This document shows positions 1 through 8,254 of a DNA stretch of 64,000 bases, in pieces (position 1 is the first letter of the stretch; every line of letters starts with the position of its first letter). The notes beneath the pieces were generated by a model. That model saw only the letters and a list, made by a program, of their open reading frames with translations. It had not been told where the DNA came from and made no database searches. Position numbers and translations under genes: made by a program. The DNA comes from Rhodospirillales bacterium. GTDB lineage: Bacteria > Pseudomonadota > Alphaproteobacteria > Kiloniellales > JACOMY01. The DNA lies in NCBI GenBank assembly GCA_014324045.1, contig JACOMY010000028.1, positions 1 through 64,000 on the forward strand, in the 5' to 3' direction.

Positions 1-777
1 GTTCTTCACGAACATGCCGGTCATGGTCAGGCTGGGGTTGGACTCTTCCGGCGGGATCTCGACCAGCGCGCCGTCGATCCCGGTCCGGGCCAGGAAGTCC
101 GTCACGGTGGACCCGCCGATCAAGCGCTCGCGATCGTAGGGGATCGTCAGCATGTTCTCAAGACCGACCTCGCCGATCCAGACCGACAACCGCTCCCTGT
201 TCAGCGGCACGGTGTCTATTCCCTCCAGGCTCTCCAGGCGTTCGATCACACGGGACTCCGGATAGGTCCCTTGGATCCCTACCTGCACCCTTTGCTTAAT
301 CAAGCTTACGGTGAAGTCGAAGGGGTTCCTTACATAGGTGCAGATCTTGATCTTGTCACAGTATTGGCTCAAGTACTCTATGACCTTGCGGCAACCCTCT
401 CGACCGAGACGGTCGCACAGGAGGCGATCGAACATTTCCGCCGAAACGATCAGGACGCCGCCGGAGAAGGCTTCAATGTCTTTTTCCATTTTGCGGCGGA
501 ATTCTAATCGGCGGTGGTTCTTCCATTGAAGGTTCGGCAGGTTCGCTGTTTCGCACATCCCAAGGGATAGTGGATGGCTTGTTTGTCTCGGTTGAAAATT
601 CGGCAGGTTCGTCAGTTCACGCGCCATAAAGTTATGCGTGTGAATACCCGCATTGGGGTATAAGATGCCGTTCTTGCGCAACTTGTTGCGTGAATTGCTC
701 AAGGCTTTCTGGAGCGATGTGGTCCCGGTTTTCGAGAAGCCGATATGGAGATAAACCGTCTCTATCTTTTTCTTCAT
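1..777 (-). CDS. Sulfotransferase-like protein, 3' end cut by window edge
   Basis: Reading on the minus strand from the ATG at 777, an open frame of 259 codons runs off the left edge. Residues about 8-22 (LHIGFSKTGTTSLQ) form the 5'-phosphosulfate P-loop (GxxKTGTTxL) of PAPS-dependent sulfotransferases; a VRNPFDFTVS stretch near residue 150 matches the second, 3'-phosphate-binding Arg/Ser region. The family transfers sulfate from PAPS to sugars or other acceptors; the acceptor here cannot be read. The start is the first ATG after the P-loop and the frame has no earlier Met. The neighbour on the same strand at 1051-2211 is a second, unrelated-looking sulfotransferase, so a sulfated surface glycan is possible. 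The C-terminus is not visible. Confidence 0.82.
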   Translation of the reverse strand, partial: MKKKIETVYLHIGFSKTGTTSLQKALSNSRNKLRKNGILYPNAGIHTHNFMARELTNLPNFQPRQTSHPLSLGMCETANLPNLQWKNHRRLEFRRKMEKDIEAFSGGVLIVSAEMFDRLLCDRLGREGCRKVIEYLSQYCDKIKICTYVRNPFDFTVSLIKQRVQVGIQGTYPESRVIERLESLEGIDTVPLNRERLSVWIGEVGLENMLTIPYDRERLIGGSTVTDFLARTGIDGALVEIPPEESNPSLTMTGMFVKN

Positions 778-837
778 TATACTCGTGTTTCCCAAGTTAG
801 CTGTCGTCCGAAGGACCTTGTAATGTCTAGAGCGCCG

Positions 838-903
838 CCGAGCAAGTGTTTTCGGGCTGCGGCTTCCGCTGCGCGCCGGCGAACTGCGCCGCAGTCACGA
901 TAG
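838..903. repeat. Dispersed degenerate repeat, copy 1
   Basis: This 66-base stretch aligns with 17182-17249, about 54 of 68 positions identical by hand with two one-base gaps; the block ending in gcagtcacgatag is exact. Neither copy lies in a convincing gene, and each sits next to an accessory gene (sulfotransferases here, GmrSD there). It may be a remnant of a mobile element or a small regulatory/structural repeat. The surrounding gap (778-1050) holds nothing else I can support. Confidence 0.55.
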
Positions 904-1050
904 GGGGCCTTGCGGAACGGTGCGTGCCCTCGTTGTCCTTTGAAAGTCGGTTGAAGACATTCCGGTGGAGCCCTGTTCCTTCGGACTTGAGGTTCCGGAG
1001 CTGCCGGCCGGCAGCTCACAGTCTGCCACCGCCCGCTCCCGACAGCCAGT

Positions 1051-2211
1051 TCACGCCCCAGGCCGTCCGTACCCCCAATGCGCAAGGAAGGCGCCCCAGT
1101 GCCGTTCCACCAAAGTCAAGTCGCGCTCGGAGAAGTGTCTGGCCGTTCGGTTATAGCTACGCACCTCGCTTAGATGCTGCCGGAATTTCGCTTCAGCCCC
1201 CGCGAATCCGGGCAGGCCGAGCGCTTCGTAAATCCTTGCGAGGCTGCCGATCGGATCGCCTTCCAGTTCTTCGAACCTCAGTTCGACGTAATGGCCCGAG
1301 TCGAACCGTTCTGCATCCTCGATGAGCGGCTGCATGACCTTGGGGTAGGTTTCCAAGGTGATCGTCTCCGGGTCCAGGCCGTCGTAGGGCTGCAAGGCCA
1401 AAGTCTCGAAGAGCTTTGCGAAGCAGGAGCGCGTGGAGGCAAAGACCTCGTAGGGATTGCGCACAATGTGAACGAACTTGGCATCCGGATAGGCCCCGGC
1501 CAGAAGGCGCGCACGCGCCGTATAGACCGGGTTCTTGATCGCCAGCTGACGGCCGCCGTGCTGTCTGGCCAATTTCCAGAAGAGGTGGTCGGCCCGCCTC
1601 AGCCAGGCCTGCCGCTCCGTCGGCGACACGCCCTCAAGCAAGAGCCCAGGCCCGAAGAAACGCTCGAAGCGCTGCGGGAAGTAGATCGCGTGGTAGAAGG
1701 ACAGAACCGACATGTTGGCAATCGCCAGCTCATCTTCCTGCGGGCTGTCCCGTTCGACCGCCACAGCATCGATGAAGCGGCCCTCTGGCAGCGCCTTGAC
1801 CAGCAGCGGCCGGAACAGCCTGCCGAGAGTCAGGAACTCCCAGGGCAAGCCCGCCGCGATGGGATCGACATAAGCGAAATCGCCCTTGCACAGAAGATTG
1901 TAGAGATGTGTGGTCCCGCTACGCCAATGACCCAAGAGAAAGATCGGCGGCGGGTCCAGCCGGGCTCCACGCCGCTGCGCTGCGACTAGCCCGCGCTCCA
2001 AGACGCCGAAGGGCCAGCGCCCTACTGCGGAGCCCAGGGCCATTGCCACACGCAGCCAGCTGGAGCGCGGTAGCGGCCCTGCCTGCGAAAGCAGACGCAA
2101 CAGGGTTCCAAGCCCCGCGCCGGCAAGGGGATGAACCGCCGGCTTGGCCGAGGCTAACCGTACTGCCGGTTTTGCGTCCGCCTTGCCTCTGCCCAACTGC
2201 TCCTCGTTCAC
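1051..2211 (-). CDS. Sulfotransferase family protein (Sulfotransfer_3 type)
   Basis: A 386-residue protein. Around residue 93-110 the sequence PPIFLLGHWRSGTTHL is the PAPS-binding P-loop (GHWRSGTTxL) of the Sulfotransfer_3 family, and FVHIVRNPYEVFAS near residue 228 is the matching 3'-phosphate loop with Arg and Ser. The C-terminal RFEELEGDPIGSLARIYEALGLPGF is the usual helix found in this group. The start is a GTG preceded by a good GGAAGG site; the first 80 residues are a hydrophobic/basic lead that could anchor it to the membrane. Acceptor unknown. It ends before the short repeat at 838-903; the intervening frames on both strands are shadows. Confidence 0.85.
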   Translation of the reverse strand: MNEEQLGRGKADAKPAVRLASAKPAVHPLAGAGLGTLLRLLSQAGPLPRSSWLRVAMALGSAVGRWPFGVLERGLVAAQRRGARLDPPPIFLLGHWRSGTTHLYNLLCKGDFAYVDPIAAGLPWEFLTLGRLFRPLLVKALPEGRFIDAVAVERDSPQEDELAIANMSVLSFYHAIYFPQRFERFFGPGLLLEGVSPTERQAWLRRADHLFWKLARQHGGRQLAIKNPVYTARARLLAGAYPDAKFVHIVRNPYEVFASTRSCFAKLFETLALQPYDGLDPETITLETYPKVMQPLIEDAERFDSGHYVELRFEELEGDPIGSLARIYEALGLPGFAGAEAKFRQHLSEVRSYNRTARHFSERDLTLVERHWGAFLAHWGYGRPGA

Positions 2212-2304
2212 GGGCCTTCCTTCCCTCGCTCGGCCGAACTCGATGCGCCGCTGGTAACAGACGGCATAGGCTCAAACAACGCCCCGACCACAGGAGTTAT
2301 GTGA

Positions 2305-2330
2305 CACGGTTATGTTGCACGGTTATGTTG
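2305..2330 (+). repeat. 13-bp perfect tandem repeat upstream of the transsulfuration operon
   Basis: The unit cacggttatgttg occurs twice head to tail, 84 bases before the ATG at 2414. Each copy contains a TATGTT that resembles a -10 box, and a related ggagttatgtgac lies just upstream. It could be a duplicated promoter element or paired operator. No SAM riboswitch fold was recognised in the same leader. Confidence 0.5.
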
Positions 2331-2413
2331 CATGGGCGCTGACCGGGACCGGACGACAGTGCCAGTCTCACGCAGACTTCACCGAAGACGGCCTCACCCA
2401 AGACGGATAGACC

Positions 2414-3805
2414 ATGACCGCCTCCCCTTCCCCGGCCCTGCCCTTCGGCAACGTGATGGACGCCATCGGCAACACCCCGATGATCGAGGTGTCCAAGCTG
2501 GACCGCGGCCCTTGCAAGCTCTTTCTGAAGCTGGAGAATCAGAACCCCGGCGGCTCGATCAAGGATCGCATCGGCCGGTCCATGGTGCTGGCTGCAGAGC
2601 GCGACGGCAAGCTGAAGCCAGGCGGCACCATCATCGAAGCCACCGCTGGCAATACCGGATTGGGCCTGGCCCTGGCCGCAGTCCAGCGCGGCTATCGCAT
2701 GGTACTGGTGGTGCCTGACAAGATGGCGCAGGAGAAGATCTTCCACCTGAAAGCCTTGGGCGCCGACGTGCGCCTGACCCGCAGCGATGTCGGCAAGGGC
2801 CATCCCGCGTACTACCAGGACATGGCCGAGCGCCTGGCCGCAGACAACGGCTGGTTCTATGCCAATCAGTTCGGGAACCGGGCCAACCCTCAGGCGCATT
2901 ACGAGGCCACCGGACCCGAAATCCTGCAGCAGCTGGACGGCAAGCTGGACGCCATGGTCTGCGGCGTCGGTTCCGCCGGCACCATTAGCGGCCTTTCGCG
3001 CTACTTCGCCGAGACTTCGTTCGGGACGGAGATGGTGCTAGCCGACCCCGAGGGCTCGATCCTTGCCAACTACATCGCAACCGGAGAGGTTTCGAGCGAC
3101 TCCGGCTCCTGGATCGTCGAAGGCATCGGCGAGGATTTCATTCCGCCGATCGCCGACTTCAGCCGGGTCCGGCGGGCCTATTCCATCCCTGACCGCGAGG
3201 CTTTGGAAACCGCGCGCGCTCTGTTGCGGCTGGAAGGCATCCTCGCCGGTTCCTCCTCCGGCACCCTTATCGCCGCCGCGCTGCGCTACTGCCGTGAGCA
3301 GACAGAGCCGAAGCGGGTTTGCACCTTCGTCTGCGACAGCGGCAATAAGTATCTCTCCAAGATGTTCAACGACTTCTGGATGCTGGACCAGGGCTTCCTG
3401 ACCCGTCCGGCGAAGGGGGATCTGCGCGACCTGATCTCCCGCCGTCACGAAAACCGGGAGACCGTGATCGTCAGCCCAGAAGACGCGCTTTCCACCGCGC
3501 TCGCTCGCATGAAGCTCTACGACATCTCGCAGCTACCGGTACTGGACGGCGCCGGCCGTGTCGTGGGGATCATCGACGAAGAGGACATCCTCTTCCCGCT
3601 GATGGATGCGGCCTCCGACTTCACCGCCACGGTCAGCGACATCATGACCACAGGACTGGAGACCATTGCCCCGGACCGCCCCATTTCCGACTTGAAAGCC
3701 ATATTCAAGCAGGGCCATGTCGCGATCGTTACCGAAGGCGAGCGCTTTCTCGGCCTCATCACGCGGATGGACCTCCTGACCTACTTGCGCAGAAAGCAAG
3801 CCTGA
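2414..3805 (+). CDS. Cystathionine beta-synthase, PLP-dependent with C-terminal CBS pair
   Basis: This 463-residue enzyme should condense serine and homocysteine to cystathionine (first step of reverse transsulfuration). Residues 12-330 are the fold-type II PLP domain: IGNTPM near 18-23, the PLP lysine K50 in GGSIKDR, the asparagine loop EATAGNTGLG and the phosphate loop CGVGSAGTISG. Residues about 340-460 form two CBS motifs (VSPEDALSTAL and VSDIMTTGLETIAPD), as in eukaryotic CBS and some bacterial homologues, where they regulate activity. The start has the tandem repeat leader upstream. It overlaps the next gene by one base (TGATG), so both are cotranslated. A cysteine synthase activity cannot be excluded but the CBS tail and partner gene favour cystathionine formation. 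Confidence 0.9.
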   Translation: MTASPSPALPFGNVMDAIGNTPMIEVSKLDRGPCKLFLKLENQNPGGSIKDRIGRSMVLAAERDGKLKPGGTIIEATAGNTGLGLALAAVQRGYRMVLVVPDKMAQEKIFHLKALGADVRLTRSDVGKGHPAYYQDMAERLAADNGWFYANQFGNRANPQAHYEATGPEILQQLDGKLDAMVCGVGSAGTISGLSRYFAETSFGTEMVLADPEGSILANYIATGEVSSDSGSWIVEGIGEDFIPPIADFSRVRRAYSIPDREALETARALLRLEGILAGSSSGTLIAAALRYCREQTEPKRVCTFVCDSGNKYLSKMFNDFWMLDQGFLTRPAKGDLRDLISRRHENRETVIVSPEDALSTALARMKLYDISQLPVLDGAGRVVGIIDEEDILFPLMDAASDFTATVSDIMTTGLETIAPDRPISDLKAIFKQGHVAIVTEGERFLGLITRMDLLTYLRRKQA

Positions 3806-4968
3806 TGCCCGACAGCAGCAACCGCCTGGCCTTCGCTACCCGAACCATTCACGCCGGGCAGTCGCCGGACCCCTCGACCGGTGCCGTGACGGTGCCGATC
3901 TACGCTACCTCCACCTATGCGCAGTCCAGCCCCGGTGTGCATCGGGGCTACGAATACAGCCGTTCACAGAACCCGACTCGCATGGCCTACGAGCGCTGCG
4001 TCGCCGATCTTGAGGACGGCACCCGGGGCTTCGCCTTCGCCTCAGGCATGGCCGCAGCCGCAACCGCCCTGGAGCTGCTGGACAGCGGCGCGCATGTGGT
4101 GGCGATGGACGACCTCTACGGCGGCAGCCATCGCCTGTTCCAAAGCGTGCGCCGACGCAGCGCCGGGCTGGACTTCACGTTCGCCGACCTGACCGACCTT
4201 GAGGCCCTGAAGGCCGCGATCCGGCCCGAGACCCGCATGATCTGGGTCGAGACGCCGACCAATCCGCTGCTGAAGTTGGTCGACCTTGAGGCCGTGGCAG
4301 CCATCGGCAAGGCCAAGGGCATCGTCACGCTCTGCGATAACACCTTTGCCAGCCCCTGGGAACAGCGGCCTTTGAGCCTAGGCTTCGACCTAGTGCTGCA
4401 CTCGGCCACCAAATACCTGAACGGCCATTCTGACATGGTGGGCGGCATGCTGGTCGCGGGCGCCCGCAGCGATCTGGCGGAGCAACTGGCCTTCCTGCAG
4501 AATGCCGTCGGCGGTATCCAGGGCCCCTTCGATTCCTTCCTGGCGTTGCGCGGCCTGAAGACCCTGGCGCTGCGGATGGAGCGCCATGCGGCCAGCGCCC
4601 TGCACATCGCCGAGCTGCTGGACAAGCACCCACGGATCCGGAAGGCGATCCATCCGCACCATGCCAGCCACCCGCAACAGGCCTTGGCGCGCCGCCAAAT
4701 GCACGCCGGCGGCGGTATGGTCACGGCGGTGATTCAGGGCGGTCTGCCGGCGGCGACGCGCTTCCTGGAGCGGGTCCGACTGTTTACCTTGGCCGAGAGC
4801 CTGGGCGGCGTGGAGAGCCTGATCGAGCACCCGGCCATCATGACGCATGCCTCGGTCCCGGCCGACGTTCGGGCGCGGCTGGGCATCGACGACGGCCTGA
4901 TCCGCCTGTCCGTCGGTATTGAAGATGTCGAAGACCTGTCCAGCGATCTGCTACAGGCGCTAAGCTGA
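3805..4968 (+). CDS. Cystathionine gamma-lyase / gamma-synthase (Cys/Met metabolism PLP enzyme)
   Basis: A 387-residue fold-type I PLP enzyme of the MetB/MetC/CGL family. Readable hallmarks are the N-terminal ATRTIHAGQSPDPSTGAV, YxYSRxxNPTR (tyrosine and arginine that bind phosphate from the neighbouring subunit), SGMAAA, and the internal-aldimine lysine K203 in HSATKYLNGHSDMVGG. Coupling to cystathionine beta-synthase (one-base overlap) argues for gamma-lyase function: cystathionine to cysteine, 2-oxobutyrate and ammonia. Sequence alone does not separate lyase from synthase. Confidence 0.9.
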   Translation: MPDSSNRLAFATRTIHAGQSPDPSTGAVTVPIYATSTYAQSSPGVHRGYEYSRSQNPTRMAYERCVADLEDGTRGFAFASGMAAAATALELLDSGAHVVAMDDLYGGSHRLFQSVRRRSAGLDFTFADLTDLEALKAAIRPETRMIWVETPTNPLLKLVDLEAVAAIGKAKGIVTLCDNTFASPWEQRPLSLGFDLVLHSATKYLNGHSDMVGGMLVAGARSDLAEQLAFLQNAVGGIQGPFDSFLALRGLKTLALRMERHAASALHIAELLDKHPRIRKAIHPHHASHPQQALARRQMHAGGGMVTAVIQGGLPAATRFLERVRLFTLAESLGGVESLIEHPAIMTHASVPADVRARLGIDDGLIRLSVGIEDVEDLSSDLLQALS

Positions 4969-5037
4969 CGCAAAACGGCCGTGCAAGGTGGTGAGAAAGG
5001 CTTTCCTTTCCGCTGCAGAAGGGCCAATTTTGAGGCC

Positions 5038-5844
5038 ATGGAACGCAGCGACGACGATGCCATGCGGCCGGACCGGGGTGGCGAGGGACAAGCTAGCCTG
5101 CAGGCCTTCCATGTCTTGCCCGAAACGCCCTGCCCCTATCTGCCACATCGTAATGAGCGCAAGCTTTTCACCGACCTGGCGACGCCTGGAGGCCGGCATC
5201 TCTACGATCGCTTGAGCCGCGCCGGCTTCCGCCGCAGCCACCGCTTCGCCTATCGGCCGGCCTGCACCGGCTGTCAGGCCTGCGTGCCGGTGCGCATCGA
5301 CGCCCGCAGCTTCCGCGTCGGCTCCAGCCTGCGCCGGGTGCGCCGCCGCAACGCCGATCTCTGGTCGCAGCAACGTCCGGCCCGCGCCACCAGCGAGCAC
5401 TACCGCCTCTTCGCCCGCTACGTCGAAGCCCGCCACGGCGACAGCGACATGGCCACCATGACCTTCGCCGACTATCGGGCCATGGTCGAGGAGTCCGTGC
5501 TGGATACCCGCCTGCACGAACTCCGCGACGCTAAGGGCACCCTGATGGCGGTCGCCCTGGTTGACTGGCTCGAAGACGGCCCCTCGGCCGTCTACAGCTT
5601 CTTCGAAGCCGGTACCCGGGGCCCAGGTGCGCAGAATTCCGGAGCCCGGAGCCGTAGCCTCGGCAGCCAGATCATCCTGCAGCTGATCGACGAGACCCTG
5701 GCCTGCGGCCTGCCTTACGTCTACTTGGGCTACTGGATCGCCGAGACCCGGAAGATGGCCTACAAGACCCGCTTTCGCCCGCTGGAGGCTCTGGGCACGA
5801 AAGGCTGGTACGTGCTGGAGCCGGCAAAACCGAGATTGCGATAG
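5038..5844 (+). CDS. bpt: Aspartate/glutamate leucyltransferase (N-end rule, Bpt)
   Basis: Transfers leucine from Leu-tRNA to N-terminal Asp or Glu of proteins, making them ClpS/ClpAP substrates. Visible are the family N-terminus PCPYLPHRNERKLFT, the RxGFRRSHRFAYRPACTGCQACVPVRI block with its CxxC, and the C-terminal YLGYWIxxxxKMAYKxRFRPLE region. I take the ATG at 5038 (268 residues) because the family starts shortly before the PCPYLP motif; a GTG at 4981 in frame would add 19 atypical residues. A small insertion around residue 200 (GTRGPGAQNSGARSRS) replaces the usual short loop. It sits 69 bases after the transsulfuration gene on the same strand. Confidence 0.92.
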   Translation: MERSDDDAMRPDRGGEGQASLQAFHVLPETPCPYLPHRNERKLFTDLATPGGRHLYDRLSRAGFRRSHRFAYRPACTGCQACVPVRIDARSFRVGSSLRRVRRRNADLWSQQRPARATSEHYRLFARYVEARHGDSDMATMTFADYRAMVEESVLDTRLHELRDAKGTLMAVALVDWLEDGPSAVYSFFEAGTRGPGAQNSGARSRSLGSQIILQLIDETLACGLPYVYLGYWIAETRKMAYKTRFRPLEALGTKGWYVLEPAKPRLR

Positions 5845-6095
5845 AAACAGGCTTTCAGCCGGCTGGAGACATGGGAGACCCTGTGGGGGGATACTGTCCC
5901 CGCCTCAGCCGATTTAGCCGCCAGCGACCGATTCCAATCGCAGATTCGACAGCGCTACGGCGCCGGATCCCATCCTCCATTGCAATCCTGCGCAGCTGCG
6001 TTCAATGTCCGTTTACCTTTTCCGGCGGGCGCCGGGGGCGACCCCGGTTCGGCGCGGAGAAGACACCACGCCATCGAGAATCGGGAGGTATTAGG

Positions 6096-7238
6096 ATGAT
6101 CAAAAAGAACGCCCAGACGACAGCGGCGCCGCAGCGTCGGCAGTTCCTGACCGCAGCGGGCCTTGCCACTGCGGGCGCGGTTGCGGCGGCCAGCACGTTC
6201 CCGGCGCCGGCTCTGGCGCAAGAGCGGCGGGAGTGGAAGATGGTCACCAGCTGGCCGAAGGGCCTGCCGGGACTGGGGACCGGCGCGCAGCGGGTCGCCG
6301 ATAAGATCACCGCGCTGTCGGGCGGGCGCATCACCGTGCAGCTCTTCGCCGGCGGCGAGCTGGTGCCGCCGCTCGAGGTCTTCGATGCGGTTGCCAACAA
6401 CACCGCCGAACTGGGCCACGACGCCGCCTACTACCACATCAAGAAGTCGCCGGCGGCAGCCTTCTTCACCGCCGTTCCGATGGGTCTGGTGGCCGACGAG
6501 ATCAACGCCTGGGTCTACTGGGGCGGGGGCCAGGAGCTCTGGGACGAGCTCTACGACGGCTTCGGCCTGAAGGGCTTTCCGGCCGGCAACACCGGCTGCC
6601 AGATGGGCGGCTGGTACCGTAAGGAGATCGGGGGAGTCGACGACCTCAAGGGTCTGAAGTTCCGCATGCCGGGCCTGGGCGGCGAGGCCCTGCAAAAGCT
6701 GGGCGCCACGGTGGTCCTGCTGCCGGGCTCCGAGATCTTCCAGAACCTTCAGTCGGGTGCCATCGACGGCACCGAGTGGGTCGGCCCCTACAACGACCTT
6801 TCGCTGGGCTTCTTCCAGGTAGCCCCCTACTACTACTGGCCGGGCTTCCACGAGCCGGGGTCCATGCTGGAGTGCATCGTCAACAAGTCCGAGTATGCCA
6901 AGCTGCCGGATGACCTGAAGCAGCTGGTGGCAATCGTCTGCCAGTCCGAGAACGACTACATGCTGGCCGAGTTCAATGGCCGCTCGGCACCGGCGTTGAA
7001 GAAGCTGGTCGGCGAGCACGGCGTCAAGCTGCGTCAGTTCCCCAGATCGGTCCTGGAAGCCTTCGGCAAGGCCTCCGGCGAAGTCATGGAGGAGCTGGTC
7101 TCCGACGGCGATGCCATGACCAAGACGATCGCCGAGGCCTTCTTCAAGTTCCGCAGCGAGATCATGGCTTGGACCCGCATCAGCGACCAAGGCTACACCA
7201 ACGCCCGCCTGCTGCCCTACAACTACCCGAAGGGCTAA
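6096..7238 (+). CDS. TRAP transporter substrate-binding protein, DctP/TakP-like, Tat-exported
   Basis: A 380-residue periplasmic binding protein. The twin-arginine signal is RRQFLTAAGLATAGAVAAAS followed by an ALA cleavage site near residue 39. The mature part (MVTSWPKGLPGLGTGAQRVADKI, GGELVPPLEVFDAV, LKGLKFRMPGLGGEALQKLG, GAIDGTEWVGPYND) matches the TakP/mannitol-chloroaromatic branch of DctP proteins that bind 2-oxoacids or similar carboxylates through Arg and Trp. Start chosen at the ATG after ggtattagg with the Tat motif 13 codons in; the frame extends upstream but without family similarity. No DctQ or DctM gene lies beside it, so it must pair with permeases elsewhere. The 250 bases between bpt and this gene hold only its leader. 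Confidence 0.9.
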   Translation: MIKKNAQTTAAPQRRQFLTAAGLATAGAVAAASTFPAPALAQERREWKMVTSWPKGLPGLGTGAQRVADKITALSGGRITVQLFAGGELVPPLEVFDAVANNTAELGHDAAYYHIKKSPAAAFFTAVPMGLVADEINAWVYWGGGQELWDELYDGFGLKGFPAGNTGCQMGGWYRKEIGGVDDLKGLKFRMPGLGGEALQKLGATVVLLPGSEIFQNLQSGAIDGTEWVGPYNDLSLGFFQVAPYYYWPGFHEPGSMLECIVNKSEYAKLPDDLKQLVAIVCQSENDYMLAEFNGRSAPALKKLVGEHGVKLRQFPRSVLEAFGKASGEVMEELVSDGDAMTKTIAEAFFKFRSEIMAWTRISDQGYTNARLLPYNYPKG

Positions 7239-7259
7239 GGCGTAAAGCCTGGAGTGCGC

Positions 7260-7292
7260 GCCCCGCCGCCGGACGTGACGGCGGGGCTTTTT
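7260..7292 (+). terminator. Rho-independent terminator after the TRAP binding protein
   Basis: A 9-bp perfect stem (gccccgccg / cggcggggc) with a 10-base loop is followed by five T residues. It lies 22 bases past the stop at 7238 and would end the + strand transcript before the convergent gene at 7362. Confidence 0.85.
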
Positions 7293-7361
7293 CCTTGCAG
7301 TGCCGGTAACGGCCGGGAGTTCTGCGGCCGGTTGGGCATGAGGGCCGGTCCCGCGCGAACT

Positions 7362-8141
7362 TCAAGCAGCCGGCGCTTGAATGCCATACGGGGCGGCCCA
7401 GGCCAATCCGTCCGCGGTGCGCGCCCGCGGCCGGTATTCGCAGCCGACCCATCCGGCATAGCCCAGAGAATCGAGCTTCGGCAGCAGGCGCTCGTAGGAT
7501 ACCTCCCCACTGTCGGGCTCGCAGCGATCCGGAACGCCAGCGATCTGGATGTGCGAGATGTAGGAGAGATTGGCCTCCAGCCGCCGCAGAAGGTCGCCCT
7601 CCATGATTTGACAATGGTAGAAATCCATCTGCAGCCGGAGGTTTTGCCGCCCCACTTCGTCCAGCACCGAGATCGCGTCGGCCTGGTAGGAGAGATGATA
7701 ACCGGGCATGTCGCGCCGATTGATCGGCTCGATCGTCAGGCCGATGCCATAGGGTTGAAAGAAGTCGGCTGCCTTGCGCAGATTCCCGATGTAGTGCCGA
7801 CGGCTGCCGCTGGGCGCGATTCCGGCCATGACATGCAGACGCCGGGCGTCCAGGGCACGGGCATAGGGCAAGGCCGTCTCCAGACTCTGCTGGAAGTCCT
7901 CGTCGCGCCCAGCCAAGGCGGCCATGCCCCGTTCCTCCGCCGCGAAGTCCCCTGCCGGCAGGTTGAAGAGGGCGACCCCCACTCCCGCAGCCCGCTTCGC
8001 CTCAGCCACGGCCTCAAGGGATTCCGCATAGGGAAAGAGAAACTCGACGGCACGAAATCCACAGGCAGCGGCAGCCCCAAAACGCTCTAAAAAAGGGAGT
8101 TCGGTGAACATCGTCGACAGATTTGCAGCAAGGCGCGGCAT
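7362..8141 (-). CDS. hyi: Hydroxypyruvate isomerase family protein
   Basis: A 259-residue TIM-barrel of the AP-endonuclease-2-like sugar isomerase family; length matches Hyi, which interconverts hydroxypyruvate and tartronate semialdehyde. Family blocks include the N-terminal MPRLAANLSTMFTELPFLERF, GFRAVEFLFPY, LTIEPINRRDMPGYHL (metal-binding Glu), MDFYHCQIMEGDL (Asp, His) and HIQIAGVPDRCEPDSGE. The ATG at 8141 follows gagggagatcgctgca; the longer open frame to 8372 has no family similarity. It is convergent with the TRAP gene. Confidence 0.87.
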   Translation of the reverse strand: MPRLAANLSTMFTELPFLERFGAAAACGFRAVEFLFPYAESLEAVAEAKRAAGVGVALFNLPAGDFAAEERGMAALAGRDEDFQQSLETALPYARALDARRLHVMAGIAPSGSRRHYIGNLRKAADFFQPYGIGLTIEPINRRDMPGYHLSYQADAISVLDEVGRQNLRLQMDFYHCQIMEGDLLRRLEANLSYISHIQIAGVPDRCEPDSGEVSYERLLPKLDSLGYAGWVGCEYRPRARTADGLAWAAPYGIQAPAA

Positions 8142-8254
8142 TGCAGCGATCTCCCTCGGTAGGAACAGCGAAACAGCATGGCGGATTGCTGCACCGCAGC
8201 GCAAGCTGTACGCCGCCGGTTCGACACCGTAACGCGGCACACGGTCGGGACAGA

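Noticed and set aside
2212-2413. SAM riboswitch upstream of the transsulfuration genes
   Set aside because: The leader shows a tandem repeat but no conserved SAM-I or SAM-II core or pseudoknot that I could draw.
5955-7190. 411-codon minus-strand frame opposite the TRAP binding protein
   Set aside because: Antisense shadow; no recognisable domain, and the plus strand encodes a Tat-dependent DctP protein.
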